Assembly: GCA_009783415.1 (NCBI GenBank)
Contig: WRHF01000004.1
Span: 1 to 35,534 of the forward strand
Length of the DNA: 35,534 nucleotides
Reading direction: 5' to 3'
From: Clostridiales bacterium
Lineage (GTDB): Bacteria > Bacillota > Dehalobacteriia > UBA4068
A program made the position numbers and the translations under genes. This document shows, in pieces, positions 21,834-30,148 of the stretch (positions are counted from its first letter, which is position 1; the number at the start of each line of letters is the position of its first letter). Under the pieces are notes generated by a model. It was not told the DNA's origin and searched no databases. It saw only the letters and a program-made list of their open reading frames with translations.

Positions 21834-24239
21834 TTACAGCACCGCCCTTCCGTTGATATCATATTCGGCCCGCAATATCAATTCATCCTTCATCCGTTCG
21901 GTCAAATTATTAAAATAAGCGGAATAGCCGGAAACACGCACCAGCAGGTTGGGATAATTGTCCGGGTTCAATTTGGCGTCAATGAGCATTTGCCGCGACA
22001 TGATATTGAACTGTATTTGCTGTCCGCCATTGATGAAGTAGGCTTCGACATAATCGCCTAAGCGCTTGATATCTTCACTGCCTTCTATCGAAGGAAATTT
22101 GATGTTCAAAGCTTCCCCGCCCGGTATGTTCTCACAGCCCAGAGAAGCAACGCTGTTCAGGCATTCCGTCAGGCTTCTGACCGCATGCGGTACGGGTGTG
22201 ATCCCGCTGGAAAAGGGTAGCGCCGCTCTGCGCCCGCTGGGCAGGGCATGAGTTACTTGGCCCAGCCCCGAATGCTGGGTCATGGTCCAGTAAGCGGGCC
22301 GGTACTTTCCTCCGCGATGATTGGTATGGCTTTGATAGGTGTCATGCAAAAAGCGGATGACTTCTCCTGACATTCCGGATTCGCTCTCGGCCTTGGTTCC
22401 GTATTTTAAGGCATAATGCTTTATTATCTGCCGTAAATACTCATACCCGTCATAATCAGCTTTCAAAGCATCTTGGAGCAGGCGCATGGTATAGTGTGTT
22501 TCCTCCAGCAGATAGCGGATCGCGTTCAGTGAATCCACAACATCGGCAAAACCGACATGGGTAACCCCCGAAGAATTATAGATTGCCCCTCCGCAAATAA
22601 GGTCGCATCCCTTTGTCAAAGGGCCTTCAAACAGCGCCGACAGCAGCGGGGTAGGCAGCATCTGCTGATGGATCTTGGCCATCTGTTCATTTAAGTCAAT
22701 GGCTTGGCCGATCAGCCAGCCGGTTTGCTTTTGAAAAGCTGCCCAAAAGTCGTTAAAATTGGTAAAATCTTCCAATTCACCGGTTGAGGGGCCAAATTGC
22801 TCTTCCCCGGTACTATAACGCCTGCCATTATACATAGCCATTTCCAGAGGCGCTGTCAAATTGAGGATAACGGCGCTGGAAGAGTCATAACTCCTGCCTG
22901 GTATCCCCAGCTCAACACAGCCGATTATGGCATAATCCCGGGCATGTTCGATGGAGGCGCCGTGACTGTGAAGGGTCTCGATATTGGCGTCGTCGTTATG
23001 GAATGCAGGGATAGCTTTGGTTTTGGCTATCACCTCGGCGACCCGGTTGCGGTACCTTTTTTCGTTTTTTTCATAATGAAAGCGGGCATTCATATTTGGT
23101 TCGCGCAAACCCAACAGCTCGGTTGCTCTCAGCATGATATAGGTCAGATCATTTACCGCGTCCTCGCCCTCCTTATTGATACCTCCCAGGGTAACTGCGG
23201 GTGCGGTGCCGGCGCCTCCAAACAACTCTTCCGACATTTCCGGAACCAGGTTGACATTGTCGCCTATTTTGATCCAAAGATTACCAACTATCTCCAAAGC
23301 TTCTTCAACTGTCAGGATGCCGGAGGCGATATCTGCTTGATAATAGGGGTAAAGAACCTGGTCAAGGCGTCCGGGACTGATTGCCATGTTCATATTTTCC
23401 GCATGAATAGCGACCAGGCAAAGCCAGAGGCAACTGACCGCTTCATAAAAGCCGGCAGCGGGTTTCGCGGGCACATGGGCGCAAGCCCTGGCCATCCGCA
23501 GGAAGCGGGCTTTATCTTTGGGGTTTTTTTGGTTTTGGGCAAGCCGGTGGGCTTCTATGCCAAGATGCCTGACATATCTTAAGAAGCCTTTCAGGACAAT
23601 GCTTGCCGCATTATAAAAATCTTTGCTTTCGGTTTTTTGGGCAGCTTTTTGCTCTGCCTCTTCAATGATAGCATCCAAGCCTTCCTGCAAAACACGCTCA
23701 AAAAAAGGAACCGTATGGGATATGCAGCCGGCTTTTCCCGCTACAAAAAAGATGATTTTCTCCAGCATCCGGGTCGAGATACTCTCACCGAATTCCTTTT
23801 TGGTAGCGCTCAGCACATCCCGGTCCAGCCAATAGGGATAAATTTGAAAATTCAGCTTTTGTGCATCTTCTTTAGACAGAACTTGAGGATTTTTTTCCCT
23901 GGTACTGATAGTATTAAGCTCTGCCCAGATCATCATCCCGATATATTCCGGATAAAGCGGCGCTGATTTTAGCTTGGAGCCGGTGGTTCCGGCAAGCAGA
24001 TTGCCGTCAGGAAAAACAGCCTCTTTATTTTTGAGATAATGGGCGACCGTATTGGCGCGGAAGATGATAGGCGGTTGCCCATCTCCGTCATGGGCCTGCA
24101 TGTATTCGGTAATCAATCCGGCGCGCTCAATACAAACCTCAACAGGAGCGGATAGCAGGGTATCGCGCAAGGCAGCCAAATCTTTGAGTTCGTTAAGCGT
24201 AACTCCACTCAAACGGATATCTTCAAGTGTTACAGACAT
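21834..24239 (-). CDS. Glycyl radical enzyme (PFL/glycerol-dehydratase family, substrate unknown)
   Basis: 801 aa, full length. The active-site region is IIGCVELGIPGRSY with thiyl Cys441 and base Glu443. The glycyl radical loop is VRVSGYSAYF with Gly771, about 30 residues from the C-terminus as usual. The CxE motif places it with eliminases and decarboxylases (diol/glycerol dehydratase, choline lyase, hydroxyproline dehydratase, arylacetate decarboxylase groups) rather than true pyruvate formate-lyase, which has adjacent cysteines. The sequence alone does not fix the substrate. The enzyme is oxygen-sensitive, so expression under anoxia is expected; a promoter with three palindromic sites lies upstream (24324-24429). 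There are no microcompartment shell genes nearby. Confidence 0.92.
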   Translation of the reverse strand: MSVTLEDIRLSGVTLNELKDLAALRDTLLSAPVEVCIERAGLITEYMQAHDGDGQPPIIFRANTVAHYLKNKEAVFPDGNLLAGTTGSKLKSAPLYPEYIGMMIWAELNTISTREKNPQVLSKEDAQKLNFQIYPYWLDRDVLSATKKEFGESISTRMLEKIIFFVAGKAGCISHTVPFFERVLQEGLDAIIEEAEQKAAQKTESKDFYNAASIVLKGFLRYVRHLGIEAHRLAQNQKNPKDKARFLRMARACAHVPAKPAAGFYEAVSCLWLCLVAIHAENMNMAISPGRLDQVLYPYYQADIASGILTVEEALEIVGNLWIKIGDNVNLVPEMSEELFGGAGTAPAVTLGGINKEGEDAVNDLTYIMLRATELLGLREPNMNARFHYEKNEKRYRNRVAEVIAKTKAIPAFHNDDANIETLHSHGASIEHARDYAIIGCVELGIPGRSYDSSSAVILNLTAPLEMAMYNGRRYSTGEEQFGPSTGELEDFTNFNDFWAAFQKQTGWLIGQAIDLNEQMAKIHQQMLPTPLLSALFEGPLTKGCDLICGGAIYNSSGVTHVGFADVVDSLNAIRYLLEETHYTMRLLQDALKADYDGYEYLRQIIKHYALKYGTKAESESGMSGEVIRFLHDTYQSHTNHRGGKYRPAYWTMTQHSGLGQVTHALPSGRRAALPFSSGITPVPHAVRSLTECLNSVASLGCENIPGGEALNIKFPSIEGSEDIKRLGDYVEAYFINGGQQIQFNIMSRQMLIDAKLNPDNYPNLLVRVSGYSAYFNNLTERMKDELILRAEYDINGRAVL

Positions 24240-24323
24240 CTCATCATCCCCTTACTTCAGTGGTCAGTGGTTAAACACAGTTATTTTTTCGCTCCATGAA
24301 GTAGTTTTTCTGAACTTACCATA

Positions 24324-24429
24324 ATTTTACAATATTATTTCTCTTTCCGCAAGTGACTGAAGTCATATCTAAACCATGACTTCAGTCATGTTTTTTGCAT
24401 GGTTGACTATGACTTCAGTCATAGTCAAC
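24324..24429 (-). promoter_or_regulatory. Glycyl radical operon promoter with three TGAC-N4-GTCA sites
   Basis: On the minus strand TTGCGG (24352-24347), a 17-base spacer and TAAAAT (24329-24324) form a promoter with start near 24317. Palindromes sit at 24353-24366, directly against the -35, and at 24376-24389 and 24409-24422. They centre at -42.5, -65.5 and -98.5. The third is embedded in longer arms (13 matching bases each side, 24402-24429). The same motif and the same first two positions occur at 7617-7747. The layout fits an activator. The remaining bases of 24240-24484 are simple repeats. Confidence 0.7.
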
Positions 24430-24484
24430 TCCTATTTTTATCTTAAAGACGCAAAGTATCAATAAATAATCATAGATTTTAGCC

Positions 24485-25801
24485 TTACCTCCGGCTTCCT
24501 GCTTCCGGCTTCTGTCTTCTTGAGGGCGTAGTCCCCAAGGCAATTTCCTGATAGCTTGACATCTGTTCCATACTCCCGATTGATGAATATTCTCCTGTCA
24601 CATTATAAACATGTTTGTAAGCGAGCTCATTATACATAAAAAACAAATCGCTGATATCCCTGGAAATCATCGGGAATACGGCGCGAGCCTGATCGCCATG
24701 TTCCGAATAGATATCAGAAAGTTCTCTGCTATCAATGTCAAGCTTATTGAGGACCCTTCTATTTTTATAGTTCAGGCGTTGCAGCTTTATCTCGATGAAC
24801 TTGTTTTTTTGATAACAATAGGAAATATTTGGGAATATCCTGGACCATCTCTCTTTGTTTTCAACATGGTCTTTTTGATTATTGATGTTTTGGGCTATTG
24901 CCAGTTTTCTCTTTAAAATATGCCATTCATCACTATTTGGGGCAGGTTTGCCTGTTATTTTGCATAGTATTTTCAGGATCCGCCGGGAACAGTCGGCAAA
25001 GGCTTCCGAGTTGTTACGCTCAATAACAGACTCCATGTCTCCATCTTTCCTCATCTTAGTATAAAGAAGAATCTTACGTTCGCAAAAATCGGTTACGGAA
25101 TCAGCATTGCAGTGACCGATAGACGGCAACGTACGGAAAAAGATTCTTTCGGCTAAATTCATATTGCAATTTGTTGCTGGCTTGGCAAAGTGCTTTCCCA
25201 AAAATGTATTTCTCAGCCTAAAAGAGGGTTGGCTGATCATTTGCCAAGGGTGTTTAGTTTCCAACCCGGCAATATAAAATTCGTTTTCCCAGCCATGAAA
25301 GCCGGAAAAGCCATCGTGTGAATAGGTGTCGGCATAAATATGCAGCATCATGCCCAAGGCCATTAGGGAATATTTGTCTTTGAGGTTCACCTTTTCAACT
25401 GTTTCTTTCATCAGATGATTTATGAGAAGGTCATCTTTTTTACTTGCCATAATACAGCGGTAATTGCTGCGGTCGGCATCTTCCGGTAATTCGGGAAAAG
25501 GCACAGGTAAAATAAAATGAAAGGGCATTAAGGTATGAATCTGATAATTATGAGATCTGGAATTAAGCAAACTGAATCCGGTAGGGCATGGGGCAAAAGT
25601 CCACCGGTTATCGCATAATCTGTCAGCCAGGCTATTTTTCAGAAAAAACTCCGGAGGTTCCCTGTCCACTATAAAGGGTTTGCGCATAATATAATCATCA
25701 ACATATTGAGAAAAGTAGGCGATAAACTGCGCGGTTTCGTCGCTGAATCCGGCATAATATGCCAGCGTTTTCACTGTGTAATAGTGATAATTTACCAACA
25801 T
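24485..25801 (-). CDS. Conserved protein of unknown function, His-rich (DUF6765-like), copy 2
   Basis: 438 aa, with no signal peptide or membrane helix. I believe it belongs to a clostridial family of unknown function (DUF6765-like); this is from memory. It opens with NYHYYTVKTLAYYAGF. It has a His/Asp cluster, LHIYADTYSHDGFSGFHGWEN (about 170-190), that could bind metal, as in zinc phospholipase- or HD-like helical proteins. Near the C-terminus is ELAYKHVYNVTGEY. The gene to its right (25828-27123) is a clear paralog, separated by 26 bases. The final residues (RRQKPEAGSRR) are encoded by a CCGGCTTC-type simple repeat, suggesting the original stop was lost or replaced. Confidence 0.8.
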   Translation of the reverse strand: MLVNYHYYTVKTLAYYAGFSDETAQFIAYFSQYVDDYIMRKPFIVDREPPEFFLKNSLADRLCDNRWTFAPCPTGFSLLNSRSHNYQIHTLMPFHFILPVPFPELPEDADRSNYRCIMASKKDDLLINHLMKETVEKVNLKDKYSLMALGMMLHIYADTYSHDGFSGFHGWENEFYIAGLETKHPWQMISQPSFRLRNTFLGKHFAKPATNCNMNLAERIFFRTLPSIGHCNADSVTDFCERKILLYTKMRKDGDMESVIERNNSEAFADCSRRILKILCKITGKPAPNSDEWHILKRKLAIAQNINNQKDHVENKERWSRIFPNISYCYQKNKFIEIKLQRLNYKNRRVLNKLDIDSRELSDIYSEHGDQARAVFPMISRDISDLFFMYNELAYKHVYNVTGEYSSIGSMEQMSSYQEIALGTTPSRRQKPEAGSRR

Positions 25802-25827
25802 TGTTCCATGCCTTTTCCTTATTAAAA

Positions 25828-27123
25828 TTAAGCAAGCTTTTTCTGGGGGCAGATACTCAGGGCAAGCTCATGATAGTTGAACATTTGCTCGGTTTTCCCG
25901 GGTGATGCATATTCACCGGTCACTTGATAGACATGTTCATAGGCAAGTTCGTTAAATGTGAAGAACAAATCACTGACATCTTTGGCGAGCATGAGGGTCA
26001 CGGCACGGGCCTGATCACCCGCTTCCGAATACATATCCAAAAGGCTGCGGTTATTGATGGCAAGCTCATCTGTTAAGTATTTAGTCTTATAAGTCAGGCG
26101 TTCGAATTTCAGGTCGATAAACTCATTTTTACGGAAATTATATTCGATATCGGGAAAGATCATGGACCATTTCCTCTTGTTGGTTTTATGATTTCCCTGT
26201 TTGATAAGACTTTGAGCTATTGATAGTTTTTTTTGTAATAGCTGCCATTCGTCATCATTCAGAGCGGGCTTGCCGCTCACTTGACAGAGCATATTGAGTA
26301 TATTTCTGGAACAATCAGCAAAGGACTCCGAGCTGTCACGCTCAATGAAAGGTTGCAGTTTTTCTTGTTTGTCCGTTTTGGCAAGCAGGCAAATTTTGCA
26401 CTCACAGTAATCCGGTGCGCAATAGACATTTCCGTGTCCGATGGAGGGCAGATTACTGTAAAAGAGTTTTTCCGGCAATCCCATTTCCCTATGTACCGAA
26501 AGTTTTCCTAAAAGCTTATCTTGCAGCCATTTGTGAATTGTATGGTAAAAGTATTCTTTTTCTCTCTTGGGATAGCAGCGATCCATTTGGGCAATATATG
26601 CTTGGTTTTCCCAACCATGAAAACCGGAAAAGCCGCAATGCGAATAGGTATCCGCATATGTGTGTAATAACATGCCTAAAGCCATAAGCGAGGGTTTATT
26701 TTCAGGGCTGGCTTTATTCAGAGCTTTTTCCAGCAGGCGGTTAATGAGAAGGTTATGGTCTTGATTTGCCGTTACACAACGGTAAAGGCTGCGGTCGGGG
26801 TTTTCCGGTAATTCGGGAAAGGCAAGCGGCATAATGAAGTGGAAGGGCATGAGGGTGTGCAGCTGATAATTATGAGACGATGTATTTATAATATTAACTC
26901 CGGTAGCGCAGGGTGAAAATATCCATTTGTTTGTGTACAATTCTGTTGCCAAGCCATTTTTCAAGAAAAAATCCGGCGGTTTCCTGTCAATTACAAATGG
27001 TTTGTTCATGATATAGCAATCTATATAATTGGAAAAATAAGCGATCAATTGCGCAGCTTCGCTATCAAACCCGGCATAAGACGCCAATGTTTTTACGGTA
27101 TAATAATGATAAGTCGCTTGCAT
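25828..27123 (-). CDS. Conserved protein of unknown function, His-rich (DUF6765-like), copy 1
   Basis: 431 aa; paralog of 24485-25801 along its whole length. Shared landmarks are TYHYYTVKTLASYAGF at the start, LHTYADTYSHCGFSGFHGWEN in the middle and ELAYEHVYQVTGEY at the end. It also has a cysteine set (YCECKICLL) that is only partly kept in the other copy (FCERKILLY). It starts 13 bases after the GXWXG-type gene and is probably expressed from the promoter at 27714-27741. The tandem pair looks like a local duplication that has diverged considerably. Confidence 0.8.
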   Translation of the reverse strand: MQATYHYYTVKTLASYAGFDSEAAQLIAYFSNYIDCYIMNKPFVIDRKPPDFFLKNGLATELYTNKWIFSPCATGVNIINTSSHNYQLHTLMPFHFIMPLAFPELPENPDRSLYRCVTANQDHNLLINRLLEKALNKASPENKPSLMALGMLLHTYADTYSHCGFSGFHGWENQAYIAQMDRCYPKREKEYFYHTIHKWLQDKLLGKLSVHREMGLPEKLFYSNLPSIGHGNVYCAPDYCECKICLLAKTDKQEKLQPFIERDSSESFADCSRNILNMLCQVSGKPALNDDEWQLLQKKLSIAQSLIKQGNHKTNKRKWSMIFPDIEYNFRKNEFIDLKFERLTYKTKYLTDELAINNRSLLDMYSEAGDQARAVTLMLAKDVSDLFFTFNELAYEHVYQVTGEYASPGKTEQMFNYHELALSICPQKKLA

Positions 27124-27136
27124 TTGCTATCTCCTT

Positions 27137-27649
27137 CTATTCTTTTGTCAAGGTGAAAAAATAACCCATTTCAGCTACCCATTCCACATCGCAGAGACCA
27201 AGGATTTTATCATTACTGATCCTGGCAAAAACATCAATGATCGGTTTTTGGTCATATTGCATAATTGTTGTGTATTTACCGCGGTATTCCCGGAGATAGA
27301 GCCGGGCCCGCCCTTTTTTCGTATGTAAAAACGGGGAAACTATGCTAAACAGGGTCTTGATCAGGGGACGCGGCAGCAGCATAAAGGTCTCCAGCGGTAA
27401 TAAACCCGGATTACCGGAAAAGGTAGCCCCATTGTTCTTGCTAAACAGCAAAGGATCCACATCTTGGGGATTGCGGAAGAACTTGCCGAACCAGTCGGCT
27501 GCACTAAGCATTCCATCCATCGGATGCCCTGTCAGGATTTCTTCACCGCGCCAGATTCCCGATAATTCGCAGGGCAAAACCGGCGCCAAATCATCAAACC
27601 AGGCAAAAGCTTGCCCTTGAGTCATTTTTGTTAAAATAGAAATGATCAA
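27137..27649 (-). CDS. GXWXG / DUF4334-type small protein
   Basis: 170 aa. The N-terminal GXWXG-like module has FAWFDDLAPV, LSGIWRGEEI and MDGMLSAADWFGKFF. The C-terminal DUF4334-like part has YRGKYTTIMQYDQKPIIDVF and LGLCDVEW..GYFFTL. The biochemical role of the family is unknown. The start is uncertain: TTG at 27649 is very close to GGGGAGGG, while the first ATG (27625) is far from it. It is the first gene of a three-gene unit with the two DUF6765-like paralogs. Confidence 0.75.
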   Translation of the reverse strand: MIISILTKMTQGQAFAWFDDLAPVLPCELSGIWRGEEILTGHPMDGMLSAADWFGKFFRNPQDVDPLLFSKNNGATFSGNPGLLPLETFMLLPRPLIKTLFSIVSPFLHTKKGRARLYLREYRGKYTTIMQYDQKPIIDVFARISNDKILGLCDVEWVAEMGYFFTLTKE

Positions 27650-27713
27650 TCACCCTCCCCGATTATGCAAATGCTTCCAAATTATCTATAAATTAGAAAT
27701 TACTATCTCCTAA

Positions 27714-27741
27714 ATTATACCATTATGGAGGTAATTGTCAA
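27714..27741 (-). promoter_or_regulatory. Near-perfect sigma-A promoter
   Basis: On the minus strand a perfect TTGACA (27741-27736), a 16-base spacer and a perfect TATAAT (27719-27714) lie about 60 bases upstream of the GXWXG-type gene. It should drive that gene and the two downstream paralogs. No operator-like palindrome overlaps it, so expression may be constitutive. The rest of 27650-27953 is AT-rich and otherwise featureless apart from the topA terminator. Confidence 0.75.
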
Positions 27742-27918
27742 TAATTTTCCTAATAGTTCTTTTGATCATATTCGAGCATATCCGCGCAATTACGATTATT
27801 TCTGTGGTATTTCCCCCTCTCTTTTCAACTTATGATATTGTCCTTATATTATTAATACCCCCGGAATGCCAAAAAGGATGCAAAAAGGGAAAATTTAACA
27901 AAAGTGATTAGAAAATTA

Positions 27919-27941
27919 ATAGGGAGGCTTTGCCTCCCTAT
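27919..27941 (-). terminator. Rho-independent terminator of topA
   Basis: Arms ATAGGGAGGC (27919-27928) and GCCTCCCTAT (27932-27941) form a perfect 10-bp stem with a 3-base loop. On the minus strand it is followed by TTAATTTTC. It lies just after the topA stop codon. Confidence 0.8.
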
Positions 27942-27953
27942 CTGTTGTTCCTC

Positions 27954-30110
27954 TTATTTTTTACTTGTGGTTTTCTTTGTTTTGGCGGTCGTCTTTTTCT
28001 CTTTGACTGCCTTGGGCTCTTTAGGAGTTCTAGTGGTACGCGGTTTGGCCGGGCCCTTGGCCGGGCAGTCTTTATTGGGGCAAACTTCCTGTTCTTCGCC
28101 ATTCTTCAGTTTGCGGACTGTCATTTGCCAGCCGCAGACCGGGCAAGGTTTTTCTATGGGCAAATCCCAAGCTACATAGGCGCAGCCCGGATAATGGTCA
28201 CAGCCATAAAAGATCCGCCCGGTTTTGGTCTTGCGCTGGACAATATTACCACCGCAGGCCAGGCATTTCACATTGGTGGGGATGAGAATGGCCTTGGTAT
28301 TGCGGCAATCCGGAAAGCCGCTGCAAGCCAAAAAGCGGCCATAGGCGCCCATGCGGTAAACCATGGGTTTGCCGCATTTCTCGCACGCTTCCCCGCTTTC
28401 TTCCGGAGCCACCACGATTTTTTCCATTTCTGCTTCGGCATGCTGCAAGGCCTCATAAAAGGGCGGATAGAAATCCTCCAGCACTTGGCGCCAGGGCAAA
28501 TCCCCCTCTTCCACCAGATCCAAGCGGCTTTCCATCCCGGCGGTAAAGCCTGTATCCAGGATGCTTTCAAAATACTCCATCAGCAGGCTCAGTACCACTT
28601 GGCCCAGCTCTGTGGGATAGAATTGCTTGGCCTCCCGCGCGACATAGTTGCGGTTGATTATAGTATCAATAGTAGGGGCATAGGTGCTGGGACGGCCTAC
28701 ACCTAGCTCTTCCAGGGCTTTTACCAAGGTGGCATCAGTATAGCGGGGAGGCGGCTGGGTAAAATGCTGCTTGGGATCCAGCTTGATCAAAGGCAGTATC
28801 TGCTCCGGCTGCAAAGGCGGTAAAAGACCGCTTTCCTCTTCTTCCTCTTTATCCTGGCCTTCGATATAAACCTGCATAAAACCGGCAAAGCGCACTACGG
28901 AACCACTGGCTTTAAAGAGGCAAACTCCGGCGCTGATATCCACGCTGACGGTGTCCATAATGGCCGGGCTCATTTGGCTGGCTACGAAGCGCTCCCAAAT
29001 CAGCTTATAGAGCTTGTACTGCAAAGGTGTGAGAAAAGGTTTTACTTCGCCGGGGGTACGCGCTACTGAGGAGGGGCGGATCGCTTCATGGGCTTCCTGG
29101 GTCCTGCCCCGGCTGGCATAAATATTGGGTTTAGGCGGAACATAATCCTTGCCGTATTTTTCCGTCACAAAAGCTCTGGCTTCTTCCTGGGCCTGGCCGG
29201 CAATACGTACGGAATCTGTCCGCATATAGGTAATAAGACCAACCACACCGCTGCCGACATTGATGCCTTCATAAAGCTGCTGGGCGGTTTGCATGGTTTT
29301 GCGGGTGACCATCCCCAAGCGGCGGCTGGCCTCCTGTTGCAGGGTGCTGGTGGTAAAGGGCGGGGCGGCGGAGCGCTTTTTCTCCTTTTGTTGGATGGAC
29401 TTGACCTGATAGCTTTTATCAGCTAAATAATCCAGCAGGTTTTGCATATCATCTTGAGAGCTCAGGCGGGGCTTTTTACCGGCTTGCTTGATCAGTTTGG
29501 CAATGACCGGGCCTTTGCCGCTGTCTAAATGAGCAGCCAGGGTCCAATATTCCTCGGAGATAAAATTTCTGATTTCTTCTTCCCGGTCACAAATCAGGCG
29601 TACTGCCACCGACTGCACCCGTCCGGCGGAAAGGCCTTTTTTTACTTTTTTCCAAAGCAAGGGGCTGATTTTATAACCCACCAGCCTGTCCAAAATACGG
29701 CGGGCCTGCTGGGCCTCCACCCGGTCCATATCAATGGGGCGGGGCGTCGAGGCGGCTCTTTTTACCGCTTCTGCCGTGATTTCATTGAATTCGATCCGGC
29801 ATTTTTCTTCCGTTACCCGCAAATGCTCCCGCAAATGCCAGGCAATAGCTTCGCCTTCCCGGTCCGGGTCGCTGGCAAGCAGGATCCGGTCGGCTTTTTT
29901 GGCCTCATCCTTGAGGGTTTTCAAGACATCACCCTTGCCCCGGATGGTTATATAGCGGGGCTCAAAATGATTTTCCACATCCACTCCCAAGGTACTCTTG
30001 GGCAAATCCCGGACATGACCAAAAGAAGACTTAACCGCATAATTACGCCCCAGCATCTTGCTAATGGTCTTGGCTTTGGTAGGGGACTCAACGATAACTA
30101 GAGTTTTCAT
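27954..30110 (-). CDS. topA: DNA topoisomerase I (type IA)
   Basis: 718 aa, typical for Gram-positive TopA. It relaxes negative supercoils through a transient 5'-phosphotyrosine. The TOPRIM domain starts at KTLVIVESPTKAKTI and has DPDREGEAIAWHL. The catalytic Tyr is Y295 in LITYMRTDSVR. Three C-terminal zinc-ribbon modules follow: CEKCGKPM..CSGFPDC, CLACGGNI..CDHYPGC and CPVCGWQM..CPNKDC. A Lys/Thr-rich tail (TTAKTKKTTSKK) ends the protein. The ATG has GGAGGT about 13 bases upstream. It is 38 bases after dprA in the same direction and ends in a strong terminator. Confidence 0.98.
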   Translation of the reverse strand: MKTLVIVESPTKAKTISKMLGRNYAVKSSFGHVRDLPKSTLGVDVENHFEPRYITIRGKGDVLKTLKDEAKKADRILLASDPDREGEAIAWHLREHLRVTEEKCRIEFNEITAEAVKRAASTPRPIDMDRVEAQQARRILDRLVGYKISPLLWKKVKKGLSAGRVQSVAVRLICDREEEIRNFISEEYWTLAAHLDSGKGPVIAKLIKQAGKKPRLSSQDDMQNLLDYLADKSYQVKSIQQKEKKRSAAPPFTTSTLQQEASRRLGMVTRKTMQTAQQLYEGINVGSGVVGLITYMRTDSVRIAGQAQEEARAFVTEKYGKDYVPPKPNIYASRGRTQEAHEAIRPSSVARTPGEVKPFLTPLQYKLYKLIWERFVASQMSPAIMDTVSVDISAGVCLFKASGSVVRFAGFMQVYIEGQDKEEEEESGLLPPLQPEQILPLIKLDPKQHFTQPPPRYTDATLVKALEELGVGRPSTYAPTIDTIINRNYVAREAKQFYPTELGQVVLSLLMEYFESILDTGFTAGMESRLDLVEEGDLPWRQVLEDFYPPFYEALQHAEAEMEKIVVAPEESGEACEKCGKPMVYRMGAYGRFLACSGFPDCRNTKAILIPTNVKCLACGGNIVQRKTKTGRIFYGCDHYPGCAYVAWDLPIEKPCPVCGWQMTVRKLKNGEEQEVCPNKDCPAKGPAKPRTTRTPKEPKAVKEKKTTAKTKKTTSKK

Positions 30111-30148
30111 TTAACTTGTGCGTACCTCCATGTCTTGAATTACCTGCT

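Noticed and set aside
22797-23582. 261-aa open frame on the plus strand
   Set aside because: It lies fully antisense to the glycyl radical enzyme, whose motifs and length are complete; no ribosome binding site or recognisable product.
21834-24239. Pyruvate formate-lyase identity
   Set aside because: The active site has a single Cys in GCVE, not the adjacent Cys pair of pyruvate formate-lyase.
27930-28706. 258-aa open frame on the plus strand
   Set aside because: Antisense shadow of topA's zinc-ribbon region; low-complexity translation and no family features.
29529-30101. 190-aa open frame on the plus strand
   Set aside because: Antisense to the topA TOPRIM region; no independent support.
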